This document shows, piece by piece, positions 1-7,727 of a DNA stretch of 64,000 nt; position 1 is the stretch's first letter, and each line of letters starts with the position of its first letter. Source of the stretch: an uncultured Prevotella sp. (GTDB taxonomy: Bacteria > Bacteroidota > Bacteroidia > Bacteroidales > Bacteroidaceae). The stretch is from positions 140,615-204,614 of the forward strand of contig OMXE01000001.1 in the NCBI GenBank assembly GCA_900314935.1. Reading direction: 5' to 3'. Position numbers and translations under genes: made by a program. The notes under the pieces are model-generated. The model saw only the letters and a program-made list of their open reading frames with translations. It had not been told where the DNA came from and ran no database searches.

Positions 1-114
1 CTTGTTTTTTCGGGAAACGGCACATTTTCTTGAAAATAGTATGGCCGTCGCCGAGATACGCAATGTAAAACAGCGGCGGCCACACATCTAACGGTCGTCA
101 GATCTTCCTCAGAC
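1..114. other. Intergenic segment downstream of aspA
   Basis: No coding sequence is recognisable. An imperfect 9-bp stem pairs about 42-50 with 77-85 (GGCCG... with ...CGGCC) and lies downstream of aspA on the minus strand. It has no clear U-run, so a terminator is only possible. Confidence 0.3.
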
Positions 115-1527
115 TTACTTCACGATTTTGTGCGAAATAAGCATGTTCCGAGGATCAAGAGCCTCATCCAGCTTCTCTTGAGTCATCAGACCCTTCTCCA
201 GAACGATATCGTAGATCGAGCGGTTGGTTTCCAAAGCTTCCTTGGCCACCTTCGTGCTCGTCTTGTAACCGATATAGGGATTCAGTGCGGTTACGATACC
301 GATGGAGTTCTTCACCATTTCATAACAACGTTCTTTATTGACGGTAATACCGAGGACACACTCTTCAGTGAGGGTTTCAATGGCGTTCTTCAGCCACAGC
401 AGACTCTCGATGAGCGACTCGGTGATAACGGGTTCCATCACGTTAAGCTGCAGCTGACCGGCTTCGGCAGCGAAGCTGACGGTGGTGTCGTTACCAATGA
501 CCTTGAAACAAACCTGGTTCACCACCTCGGGGATTACCGGGTTCACCTTTCCTGGCATGATGCTGGAACCGGGAGCCTTCGGGGGGAGGTTGATCTCGTT
601 AAGACCACAACGAGGACCAGAGGCCATGAGGCGGAGGTCATTACAGATCTTGGAGAGCTTGATGGCCAGACGCTTCAGGGCTGATGAGTAGCTGACGTAG
701 GCTCCTGTATCGGGCGTAGCCTCTACAAGGTCGCTGGCAGATACGAAAGCCTCACCCGTGAGCTTACTGAGGTTGGCAGCACAGAGCTTGGCGAAGCCGG
801 GAACAGCATTCAGTCCGGTACCGATGGCGGTACCACCCATGTTGATCTCGTGGAGGAGCTTCACGTTGCGCTCGAGGTTGAGGATCTCTTCCTCGAGGTT
901 ATTGGCATAAGCGTTGAACTCCTGTCCGCTGGTCATGGGCACAGCATCCTGCAGCTGGGTACGACCCATCTTGATGACGTCCTTGAACTCCTCGCCTTTG
1001 TAGCGAAGGGCACTGATAAGACCCGTGAGGGCTGCCACCAGACTCTTGTTCATGCGGATAAGAGCCAGACGGATAGTGGTGGGATAGACATCGTTGGTTG
1101 ACTGACCGCAGTTGCAGTGGTCGTTGGGGTAGCAATACTGGTAGTCGCCTTTCTCATGACCCATGATCTCGAGGGCACGGTTGGCAATCACCTCATTGGC
1201 ATTCATGTTAACCGACGTTCCTGCACCACCCTGCATCATGTCGATGGGGAAGTCCTCGTGGAACTTACCGTCGATAATCTCGCGGCAAGCCTGTGAGATG
1301 GCTCCGGCAATCTCGTCGTTGATCACACCGAGGGTGTGGTTGGTCTGCACGGCAGCGAGCTTCACATACGCAATGGCGATGATGAAATCGTGGTAACTGC
1401 GCATCTGCTTGCGCGAAATGTGGTAGTTGTTGATGGCACGCTGTGTCTGCACACCATAATATGCTTCAACTGGTATTTTGAGTTCACCTAACAGGTCCGA
1501 CTCAACGCGGAATTTCTTTTCTGACAT
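115..1527 (-). CDS. aspA: Aspartate ammonia-lyase
   Basis: Catalyses L-aspartate to fumarate plus ammonia in the cytoplasm. The 470-aa length matches the fumarase/aspartase superfamily. The signature loop GSSIMPGKVNP, which carries the catalytic serine, is near residue 320, and the TNDVYPT and GRTQLQDAVP substrate-site motifs are present. It ends the minus-strand series transporter - asparaginase - porin - aspA, 27 nt after the porin gene. That context favours aspartase over the related fumarase C: the upstream asparaginase makes its substrate and the dicarboxylate transporter can handle its product. The start is ATG at 1527. A shared mRNA from the promoter near 5290 is inferred from same-strand spacing of 27-52 nt. 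Confidence 0.95.
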   Translation of the reverse strand: MSEKKFRVESDLLGELKIPVEAYYGVQTQRAINNYHISRKQMRSYHDFIIAIAYVKLAAVQTNHTLGVINDEIAGAISQACREIIDGKFHEDFPIDMMQGGAGTSVNMNANEVIANRALEIMGHEKGDYQYCYPNDHCNCGQSTNDVYPTTIRLALIRMNKSLVAALTGLISALRYKGEEFKDVIKMGRTQLQDAVPMTSGQEFNAYANNLEEEILNLERNVKLLHEINMGGTAIGTGLNAVPGFAKLCAANLSKLTGEAFVSASDLVEATPDTGAYVSYSSALKRLAIKLSKICNDLRLMASGPRCGLNEINLPPKAPGSSIMPGKVNPVIPEVVNQVCFKVIGNDTTVSFAAEAGQLQLNVMEPVITESLIESLLWLKNAIETLTEECVLGITVNKERCYEMVKNSIGIVTALNPYIGYKTSTKVAKEALETNRSIYDIVLEKGLMTQEKLDEALDPRNMLISHKIVK

Positions 1528-1554
1528 AATTATAATCTTTGATATTTATACATT

Positions 1555-2724
1555 TTAGAACATCGGCAGTTGCCAGATGTAACCGAGTGAGATGCGATTG
1601 GTGCTGTAATCGTCGAAACCAAAGGCCTTTCCCTTGTCGGTATAGCTGTAATGACGTCCTACGTAGGTAAGGAAGAAGTGCAGGTTGCTGTTCTTCAGCG
1701 GATAGTACTCCAGACCGGCGAAGTAGCCTAATGCGGTGCGGTATTTACCCTTCTCTACATTACCGTTAGCCTTGGAAAGGCCTTCGTTTTCGAGCATACC
1801 CTTCACGAAGAAGTTCCAGCTCGGAGAGAAACGATACTGTGCCTTCAGAACGAACGACAGATATTCGGCGTCGTTGCGGTGGCCACCTAATGCGTTGTTA
1901 CCTACAATGCTTGATACGATACCCTCACGATCGATTCCTTCACGCATGTACATCACATCGAAGAAGGCGTCGAAGTTGTTCACGGTTACCTCATTACCTA
2001 AGGCAATGTAATGACTCTGGTTGCCACGTGCCTGACTCATCAGTGAGTAGCTCCAGCGAGTCTTGAACACATCACCGAAATTACCGTTCCAGTTAGCAGT
2101 GTAAACCAGGGGCACCTTCGACTGCTCATAGCCTTCGCCATACATATCGCTCATGCTGGCGCTACGGCTATCCAACACCTGCAGCTGCAACTGATGGTTG
2201 GGCGTTACCTGGAACTGGAAGTTGGCACCAGTGAGGAAGTTACTCATATAGTCAACCATGTCGGAATATTCGTAGATCTCAATGGGGTTCAGGTCGAATT
2301 CCATACCACCATAGGCAGCGCATTGCTTACCGAGGAACATAGAGAACTTATCGTTAACCTTTACACCGATTCCTGCCACGTCGATGGATGATGAAGGCAT
2401 GTTGTCGATGCCGTCAGGAGCAGGAGAGTTGTTGCGGTTCAGACGCTGACGCCAGCGGAAAGAGAAGGTGTCGTTGATGTTTCCCTTTGCCTCGATGCGG
2501 ATCTGGCGCATGTTGAACTTGGCGTTCTGGAAAGCACCGTCGCTCTCGTTGACATCGAAACTGTTGTTGAGGTTAAGCAGGAAATGGAAATTGTCCTGCT
2601 TCTTCTCGATATTCGTTACCTTCTCGAACAGTGATTCCTCACCTGCCGAAGCGTCCTTATTCTGCTGTGCATGAGCCGACAGTGCAACGCACAACATCGT
2701 TCCAAATAATATACTCTTCTTCAT
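1555..2724 (-). CDS. Outer-membrane porin, OprP/OprO-like
   Basis: A 389-aa protein with a cleavable N-terminal signal (MKKS..., cleavage after about residue 19 at AHA-QQ) and a body of alternating aromatic and polar residues that reads as beta-strands. It ends in an aromatic residue (WQLPMF), usual for outer-membrane barrels. The pattern (RWRQRLNR, GKQCAAYGGMEFD, LEYYPLKNSNLHF) fits the phosphate-selective porin O/P group of Bacteroidetes. Its place between asparaginase and aspA suggests a diffusion channel for asparagine, aspartate or dicarboxylates rather than phosphate (inference). Gaps are 52 nt on the upstream side and 27 nt on the downstream side. Confidence 0.75.
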   Translation of the reverse strand: MKKSILFGTMLCVALSAHAQQNKDASAGEESLFEKVTNIEKKQDNFHFLLNLNNSFDVNESDGAFQNAKFNMRQIRIEAKGNINDTFSFRWRQRLNRNNSPAPDGIDNMPSSSIDVAGIGVKVNDKFSMFLGKQCAAYGGMEFDLNPIEIYEYSDMVDYMSNFLTGANFQFQVTPNHQLQLQVLDSRSASMSDMYGEGYEQSKVPLVYTANWNGNFGDVFKTRWSYSLMSQARGNQSHYIALGNEVTVNNFDAFFDVMYMREGIDREGIVSSIVGNNALGGHRNDAEYLSFVLKAQYRFSPSWNFFVKGMLENEGLSKANGNVEKGKYRTALGYFAGLEYYPLKNSNLHFFLTYVGRHYSYTDKGKAFGFDDYSTNRISLGYIWQLPMF

Positions 2725-2776
2725 AATTGCATTCTTTATTATTACCGTTTTACCATTTTACCATTTGCCCTCAGAC

Positions 2777-3826
2777 TTAGTATTTCTTGAAGAGCTCCTG
2801 AATCTGAGTCCAGTCGTGGGTCTTGGTCAGAGCCAGCATCAGCAGCACGCGGGCCTTCTGAGGATTCAAGTCGAGAGAAGCCACGAAATGATACTTGGCA
2901 TCGTCAACCTCACTGTTCAGACAGGTAGGACCAGTCGGGCAGCGTGAAGAACGTACAATCTGGATACCGCTCTGCTGAGCCTTGACAGCTACGTCGAACA
3001 CGTCTTTGTAGAAGTTGCCGTCGCCTACACCTGCCAGTACGATACCATCGAACTTGGCGTCAACAAAAGCCTGCATGGGCAGTGGAGAAGCATTGGCATA
3101 GCCGTAAACGATACCTACGTTGGGAAGTCTCTCCAGGTTGGTTACGTCGAACTCCGACTTTGTAGTATGTGCATTGTTGGGAGTCTGCAGCATGTGGGCC
3201 TCACCATTGTAGATATAGCCGATGATGCCTGAAGGACCGCCTTCGAAGGTGTCGCAATCAATGGTGTGGGTCTTGATAACCGTCTTGGCATCAAGCAGCT
3301 GGTTGTTCATACAGCAGAGCACGCCCATGCCCTTAACGGCTGGTGAAACGGCTGCAGCCACGGCATTGTAGAGGTTGGCAGGACCATCAGCGCTGATGGC
3401 TGTTGAGGGACGCATAGAGCCGGCCAGTACCACGGGCTTGTCGCTCTTAACGGTGAGGTTCAGGAAGTAGGCTGTCTCTTCCATCGTGTCTGTTCCATGA
3501 GTAACCACAACACCGTCGTAGCCTTCCTCGTTGAGTAACTGATTGATGCGCTTGGCAAGCTTGAGCCATACCTCGTTGTTCATGTCCTGAGAACCGATGT
3601 TCACGAGCTGCTCACCACTGACGTCGGCCAGATAGAGCATCTGGGGAACGGCATCGATCAGTGTCTGGATACCTACCTGTCCAGCGCTGTAGCTTGAAGA
3701 GGTTGATGACTGGCTGACACCTGCAATGGTACCGCCGGTAGCAATAATACGAATCTTTGGTTTAGCAACGATGTTGACAGAGACCAAGAGTGCCAAAAGC
3801 ACGAAAATACCACGTAACTGTTTCAT
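2777..3826 (-). CDS. ansB: L-asparaginase, type II (secreted)
   Basis: Hydrolyses L-asparagine to aspartate and ammonia. The 349-aa protein has an N-terminal signal peptide (about residues 1-21), so it is periplasmic like type II enzymes. The two threonine motifs are intact: ATGGTIAG near residue 30 carries the nucleophile, and THGTDTMEETAYFL near residue 108 carries the Thr-Asp pair. GSMRPSTAISADGPANL follows as expected. It lies 50 nt after the dicarboxylate transporter gene and 52 nt before the porin gene on the same strand. The product is the substrate of AspA at the end of the operon. Confidence 0.93.
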   Translation of the reverse strand: MKQLRGIFVLLALLVSVNIVAKPKIRIIATGGTIAGVSQSSTSSSYSAGQVGIQTLIDAVPQMLYLADVSGEQLVNIGSQDMNNEVWLKLAKRINQLLNEEGYDGVVVTHGTDTMEETAYFLNLTVKSDKPVVLAGSMRPSTAISADGPANLYNAVAAAVSPAVKGMGVLCCMNNQLLDAKTVIKTHTIDCDTFEGGPSGIIGYIYNGEAHMLQTPNNAHTTKSEFDVTNLERLPNVGIVYGYANASPLPMQAFVDAKFDGIVLAGVGDGNFYKDVFDVAVKAQQSGIQIVRSSRCPTGPTCLNSEVDDAKYHFVASLDLNPQKARVLLMLALTKTHDWTQIQELFKKY

Positions 3827-3876
3827 AATACTATTGTTTTAATGATTAGATAATAGAATTGTTATTTATTGTTTGA

Positions 3877-5235
3877 TTAATACAAGAAGGTAATGATGAG
3901 ATAAGCGACACCGATCGACACGAAGGTGGTGATGAAGCCGGAGAGCTGGAAAGAGTGGTTCAATACATACTTTCCGATTCTCGTGGTGCCCGTGCGGTCG
4001 AAGTTGATGGCGGCCACCTCGGTGGGGTAGTTGGGGATGAAGAAATAGCCGTTCACAGCAGGGAACATAGCTACCAGTGCCAGCGGGTTGATGCCTAAGG
4101 CCATACCCAGCGGATAGAGGGTGCGTACGGTGGCTGCCTGAGAGAAGAGCATGATGCTCATGAAGAACAGGGCGATGGCAAACAGGAACGGATACTGAGT
4201 AACGATGTCGGCAATGCCGTTCTTGAAGAACTCAATGTTTCCGTTAAAGAAGGTGTCGCCCATCCAGGCAATACCGAAGATGCTGACCATGGCGTTCATA
4301 CCTGCACCGAAGATGTTTCCCTTCACGGCATCGCCCACATTGGCCTTGCCCACGATAAGGATCAGGGCGGCAATAGACATCATCAGGATTTCAATGGTCT
4401 GCGGCATTGACAAGCGCTGCAACTCTCCATCTACCGTAAATGAGGGGCGCAGAGAAGGAACGCTGCCGAACAGCACCACAAGGAACACACCAAAGAGGAA
4501 TGCCCATACGGCACGTTTGGCGTATTTGTGCTGTGGGTTGGTGGCTGCGAGGCCGGTTTCATCTGTTACATCCAAAGTCTCGTTCGGGTCGATCAGACCT
4601 TCCTTCACGCGGCGCTGGTATTCGGGATCGTCAACCAGTTCTTTTCCAACGCGGTTCTGAACGAATGAGGAAACGAGAATGGCAATCAGCGATGCAGGGA
4701 TGCAGACAAGCAGGATGTCTTTCAACTCAATGCCCTGACCGCCCAGCAGGTCGGTACTGATGACCGCTGCCGTAGCTGCCGACATAGGACTACCTGTGAT
4801 TCCCAATGAAGCGGCAATGGTAGCCACGGTCATGGGGCGCTCGGGACGGATCTTACTCTTAGTGGCAATCTCGGAAATGATAGGTAACAGCGAATACGAT
4901 GTGTGGGCTGTACCGGCCACAAGACAGAAAATCCAAGTGGTAAGCGGACCGTAATACGTGATATGGTCGGGGTGCTTACGAAGGAATCTCGCAGCAAGAC
5001 CAACCAGATAGTCAAGTCCGCCGGCAGCCTGCAACGCCGCTGTAGCCGTGATGACACTCACAATGATAAGCATCACGTCGAGAGGGATGTTACCTGGTTT
5101 CAGTCCGAAAAGGAAGACGAGAATGAACACGCCGACCATACCGTAGATACCAAGTCCTATTCCTCCCACGCGAGCTCCGATAAAGATAAGCGCCAATACG
5201 ATGAGTAGTTGGATAAGAATGATTGTTGTAGCCAT
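3877..5235 (-). CDS. Anaerobic C4-dicarboxylate transporter, DcuA/DcuB family
   Basis: A 452-aa inner-membrane protein with about ten to twelve hydrophobic segments. The Dcu-type signatures are present: a long hydrophobic N-terminus, ATIAASLGITGSPMSAATAA near residue 145, and a C-terminal stretch with ALGINPLALVAMFP and FFIPNYPTEVAA. Family members exchange fumarate, malate or aspartate for succinate. As first gene of the operon with asparaginase and aspartase it likely imports aspartate and exports succinate during fumarate respiration (inference). A -7 box TACCTTTG reads leftward at 5288-5295. DcuA and DcuB cannot be told apart by eye, so no symbol is given. Confidence 0.88.
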   Translation of the reverse strand: MATTIILIQLLIVLALIFIGARVGGIGLGIYGMVGVFILVFLFGLKPGNIPLDVMLIIVSVITATAALQAAGGLDYLVGLAARFLRKHPDHITYYGPLTTWIFCLVAGTAHTSYSLLPIISEIATKSKIRPERPMTVATIAASLGITGSPMSAATAAVISTDLLGGQGIELKDILLVCIPASLIAILVSSFVQNRVGKELVDDPEYQRRVKEGLIDPNETLDVTDETGLAATNPQHKYAKRAVWAFLFGVFLVVLFGSVPSLRPSFTVDGELQRLSMPQTIEILMMSIAALILIVGKANVGDAVKGNIFGAGMNAMVSIFGIAWMGDTFFNGNIEFFKNGIADIVTQYPFLFAIALFFMSIMLFSQAATVRTLYPLGMALGINPLALVAMFPAVNGYFFIPNYPTEVAAINFDRTGTTRIGKYVLNHSFQLSGFITTFVSIGVAYLIITFLY

Positions 5236-5287
5236 ATAAGGTAATGATAAGATTGCGAAAAGATTGTTTTAGTAATGATTTCGGGGG

Positions 5288-5376
5288 CAAAGGTAGAGAT
5301 TATTTTCCGTACCGTCTTTGCAAAAATCGAAAGAATATTTGCAAAAAACGAAACTATTCATTATTTTTGCAAAACC
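5288..5376. promoter_or_regulatory. Divergent control region with direct repeats, dcu operon / AraC regulator
   Basis: For the plus strand, -33 TTTG at 5338-5341 and -7 TATTTTTG at 5362-5369 are 20 nt apart. For the minus strand, a -7 TACCTTTG lies at 5288-5295. Two near-identical direct repeats (TTTGCAAAAA[T/A]CGAAA) start at 5317 and 5338, exactly 21 bp apart, and a third partial copy (TTTGCAAAA) starts at 5366. Repeats two helical turns apart are typical of AraC-family operators. The second copy overlaps the regulator's own -33, which suggests autoregulation (inference). Confidence 0.6.
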
Positions 5377-5400
5377 TAACAATCTACAGGAGCCTTTTCT

Positions 5401-6291
5401 ATGTCGAGAATCTATACTTTGGCTGAGGTTTCCAGCATGTTACACAATGATTATCCCTCCGGCGCCAGCGTGTCGGTGGCAAGTGTTGATGCATCTGTGT
5501 TGGAGATGATAGAGAAGGGACAGATCTTCGTGAATTTCTATACGCTGGTGTTGATTCAGAAGGGCAGGATGAGCTATGCCCTAAAAGGAAACTTGATAGA
5601 ACTGGAGGAGAACGACCTTGTGCTAGTGCCGCCCAACTACCCTGTGAGCTATGATTCCTATTCAGACGACCTTCTGGCCCTCAACCTGATGATAGAGGAG
5701 AGCTACTACCACAAGGTGCTGCGGTTCGATACGAATCTGATGGACATGGAATACAGCTATGCCTACGACCTGCTACCGGTGTTCCATCTGGATACGAACA
5801 AAAGGGAATTGTTCCTGGATATGAGTAAGCAGATTCAGAACACCATTCGTATCCCGCATCTCTATCGCGAGGAGATGGTCGACCATCTGGTGCATGTGGT
5901 GCAGCTACTCTTCAGCGAACTGCTCTATGGAGGCGAAATACAACCTTCTCACGATCTGACGAACAAACAGAATATTTTCAAGATCTTCATCCACCTGGCT
6001 TCACGGAATTTCAAGAAGGAACGGCAGATCAAGTTCTATGCCGATAACCTGAACATCACCACCACTTATCTTTCACGCACGGTGAAGGAGATGTCGGGAC
6101 AAACCGTAAACAGCTACCTCAACACTTTCTTATATAACGAGATCTGTAAGCTGCTCCGTTCTTCTTCGTATAATATCAGCGAGATCTCCGACATACTCTT
6201 CTTCAACGATCAGTCAGCCCTCACCAATTTCTTCAAGTCTCGCTCGGGAATGACCCCCGTGGCCTACCGCCGCTCTTTCATGGGGAAATAG
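5401..6291 (+). CDS. AraC-family transcriptional regulator
   Basis: A 296-aa protein with an N-terminal cupin-like sensing domain (about residues 1-170) and a C-terminal AraC double helix-turn-helix (about 190-295). The second helix region reads YNISEISDILFFNDQSALTNFFKSRSGMTPVAYRR, the classic family signature apart from details. It is transcribed divergently from the asparagine/fumarate operon and shares its 165-bp control region, so it probably regulates that operon in response to one of its metabolites (inference). Start ATG 5401 follows AGGAG at about 5388-5392. Confidence 0.88.
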   Translation: MSRIYTLAEVSSMLHNDYPSGASVSVASVDASVLEMIEKGQIFVNFYTLVLIQKGRMSYALKGNLIELEENDLVLVPPNYPVSYDSYSDDLLALNLMIEESYYHKVLRFDTNLMDMEYSYAYDLLPVFHLDTNKRELFLDMSKQIQNTIRIPHLYREEMVDHLVHVVQLLFSELLYGGEIQPSHDLTNKQNIFKIFIHLASRNFKKERQIKFYADNLNITTTYLSRTVKEMSGQTVNSYLNTFLYNEICKLLRSSSYNISEISDILFFNDQSALTNFFKSRSGMTPVAYRRSFMGK

Positions 6292-6348
6292 AGAAGCTCA
6301 CTTTCGCTTCCACCATCATCTGCCTTATTCTATCCACGGCTCCCATCC

Positions 6349-6879
6349 TCACTCAAATCTAAGATAGACCTTTGAATCTGCGTAATCAATAATAGCATGG
6401 TGGTTGTCAAGGAAGTCACTACCTAATATCCCATCAACCGTGCGCGAACGGTTTCTTTTGAACTCGGTGTTCGTATAGGAAATGTCCATCAGGTAAAGAC
6501 TGTCGGTTTTCTCTTCATGATCATTTACCTGTAGCATAGCCGATGTCCTTACAAGTCTGCTCACGGAGCCGATGCCTGCTGCATAATCCTTCGTCCCGAA
6601 CACCTTAAGATCATATTTATCTTTCTTGGATAAGTCAATCAAAGTAGCCCCACCTCCTGTATCGATAAGGAACACACAAGGCTTCCCGTTCACCTGCAGT
6701 GTAACCGTAATGTGCCCGGTTTTTGTCTTAAACATCGGAACCACATCATAGCCGTTGGCCAGCATAATGCTGTCGTTCCTCATTGCCACAGCAATTCCCT
6801 CCGCCTTATCCTGATTGCCCGTACAACCAGCAATCACACAAAGCAAAACAAATAATACAAGCTGTATTTTAGTTGACAT
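6349..6879 (-). CDS. Lipoprotein with clan AA (retropepsin-like) aspartic protease fold
   Basis: A 176-aa protein with a lipoprotein signal (lipobox VIAGC, Cys about residue 19). A single-chain aspartyl-protease core follows: FLIDTGGGATLIDLS carries the catalytic DTG (residues about 71-73), and the flap and C-terminal part end in ILGSDFLDNHHAIIDYADSKVYLRF, the ILG-x-DFL motif of retroviral-type proteases. One DTG per chain implies a dimer for activity. Placement as a periplasmic or outer-membrane lipoprotein is inferred from the lipobox. The promoter and leader are nearly the same as those of the secreted 783-aa protein at 19963-22314. Confidence 0.75.
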   Translation of the reverse strand: MSTKIQLVLFVLLCVIAGCTGNQDKAEGIAVAMRNDSIMLANGYDVVPMFKTKTGHITVTLQVNGKPCVFLIDTGGGATLIDLSKKDKYDLKVFGTKDYAAGIGSVSRLVRTSAMLQVNDHEEKTDSLYLMDISYTNTEFKRNRSRTVDGILGSDFLDNHHAIIDYADSKVYLRFE

Positions 6880-6985
6880 AGTAGTTGACTTTGAATAAGT
6901 TCTGTTAATAGTTTATTGCTGCAAAGATAATGTATAATTTGGATAAAACAAAGAGAATGCCCCATTTAATGATTGCTTGCAGTTT
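6880..6985 (-). promoter_or_regulatory. Promoter/leader module, copy 1 of 2
   Basis: On the minus strand, -33 TTTG (6949-6952) and -7 TATCTTTG (6922-6929) are separated by 19 nt and followed by a leader running to the ATG at 6879. The segment 6904-6929 is identical over 26 nt to 22334-22359, and similarity continues on both sides over about 100 bp, including the 12 nt that end in the start codon (TCAACTACTATG). Confidence 0.75.
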
Positions 6986-7019
6986 CGCTACTCAATTACT
7001 TTACATCCTTGAAAGCTGT

Positions 7020-7727
7020 TTATGCCATTAAGCGTTCAAGTTTGTTTTTCCACTTCTCCCAATGGGGCATTTCCTTGGTAAGAAGTGCATAGAACTCCTT
7101 ATTATGGCTGCGATGGATGAGGTGGCATAATTCATGAGTGATAACATACTCAATGCAACACCTTGGAGCACATATCAGTCGAAGGTTTAGTGTGATGTGC
7201 CCATCTATTGTACAATATCCCCATCGTTTTTCCATTTTCTTAATGGAAAGACTTTGGGGCTTTACGCCATAAATAGAAAATTGTTCAATAATTGGTTGAG
7301 CGTACTCATGAAACTTGATGTTGGCTCGTTGGCGATACCAAGTCTGTAACAGCATACCTGCATCCTTTTTTTGACGACACTCTATCTCAATGATATTATT
7401 CTGATAATGGACAGCATTCACATTGCTCTCCCTTACCCTGAGCATATACTGGCGCCCTAAGTAGAGATGCGATTCTCCACTAATATACTGGCGTTTCGTT
7501 GTAGGTGTGCCGAATGACTCAAAGAACCGCTTTTGTTTGAGAATCCAACTAGCTCTTTTGCGCACTTTCTTTTGAATCTGTTCTAAGGTTGCATTTATAG
7601 GTGCCTTCAGACAGACGGTACTATCCGGATTGACACAAATGCTCAGTGTCTTTCTTGGGGCAAATACTATATCATAATTGATAATAGTAGCTCCATATTG
7701 TATGTGGTCTCTTGTTATTTGATCCAT
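7020..7727 (-). CDS. DUF45/YgjP-type zinc metallopeptidase
   Basis: A 235-aa protein with the zinc motif HELCH near residue 199 in VITHELCHLIHRSHNKEFYALL, and the upstream KKMEKRWGYCT...ITLNLRL pattern of the YgjP/DUF45 family (WlpP-like SprT/M48 relatives). It overlaps the 3' end of hsdR by 13 nt (7715-7727), so it is the last gene of the hsd operon and probably translationally coupled. Such metallopeptidases are frequent companions of type I restriction genes; their role there is not established. Confidence 0.82.
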   Translation of the reverse strand: MDQITRDHIQYGATIINYDIVFAPRKTLSICVNPDSTVCLKAPINATLEQIQKKVRKRASWILKQKRFFESFGTPTTKRQYISGESHLYLGRQYMLRVRESNVNAVHYQNNIIEIECRQKKDAGMLLQTWYRQRANIKFHEYAQPIIEQFSIYGVKPQSLSIKKMEKRWGYCTIDGHITLNLRLICAPRCCIEYVITHELCHLIHRSHNKEFYALLTKEMPHWEKWKNKLERLMA

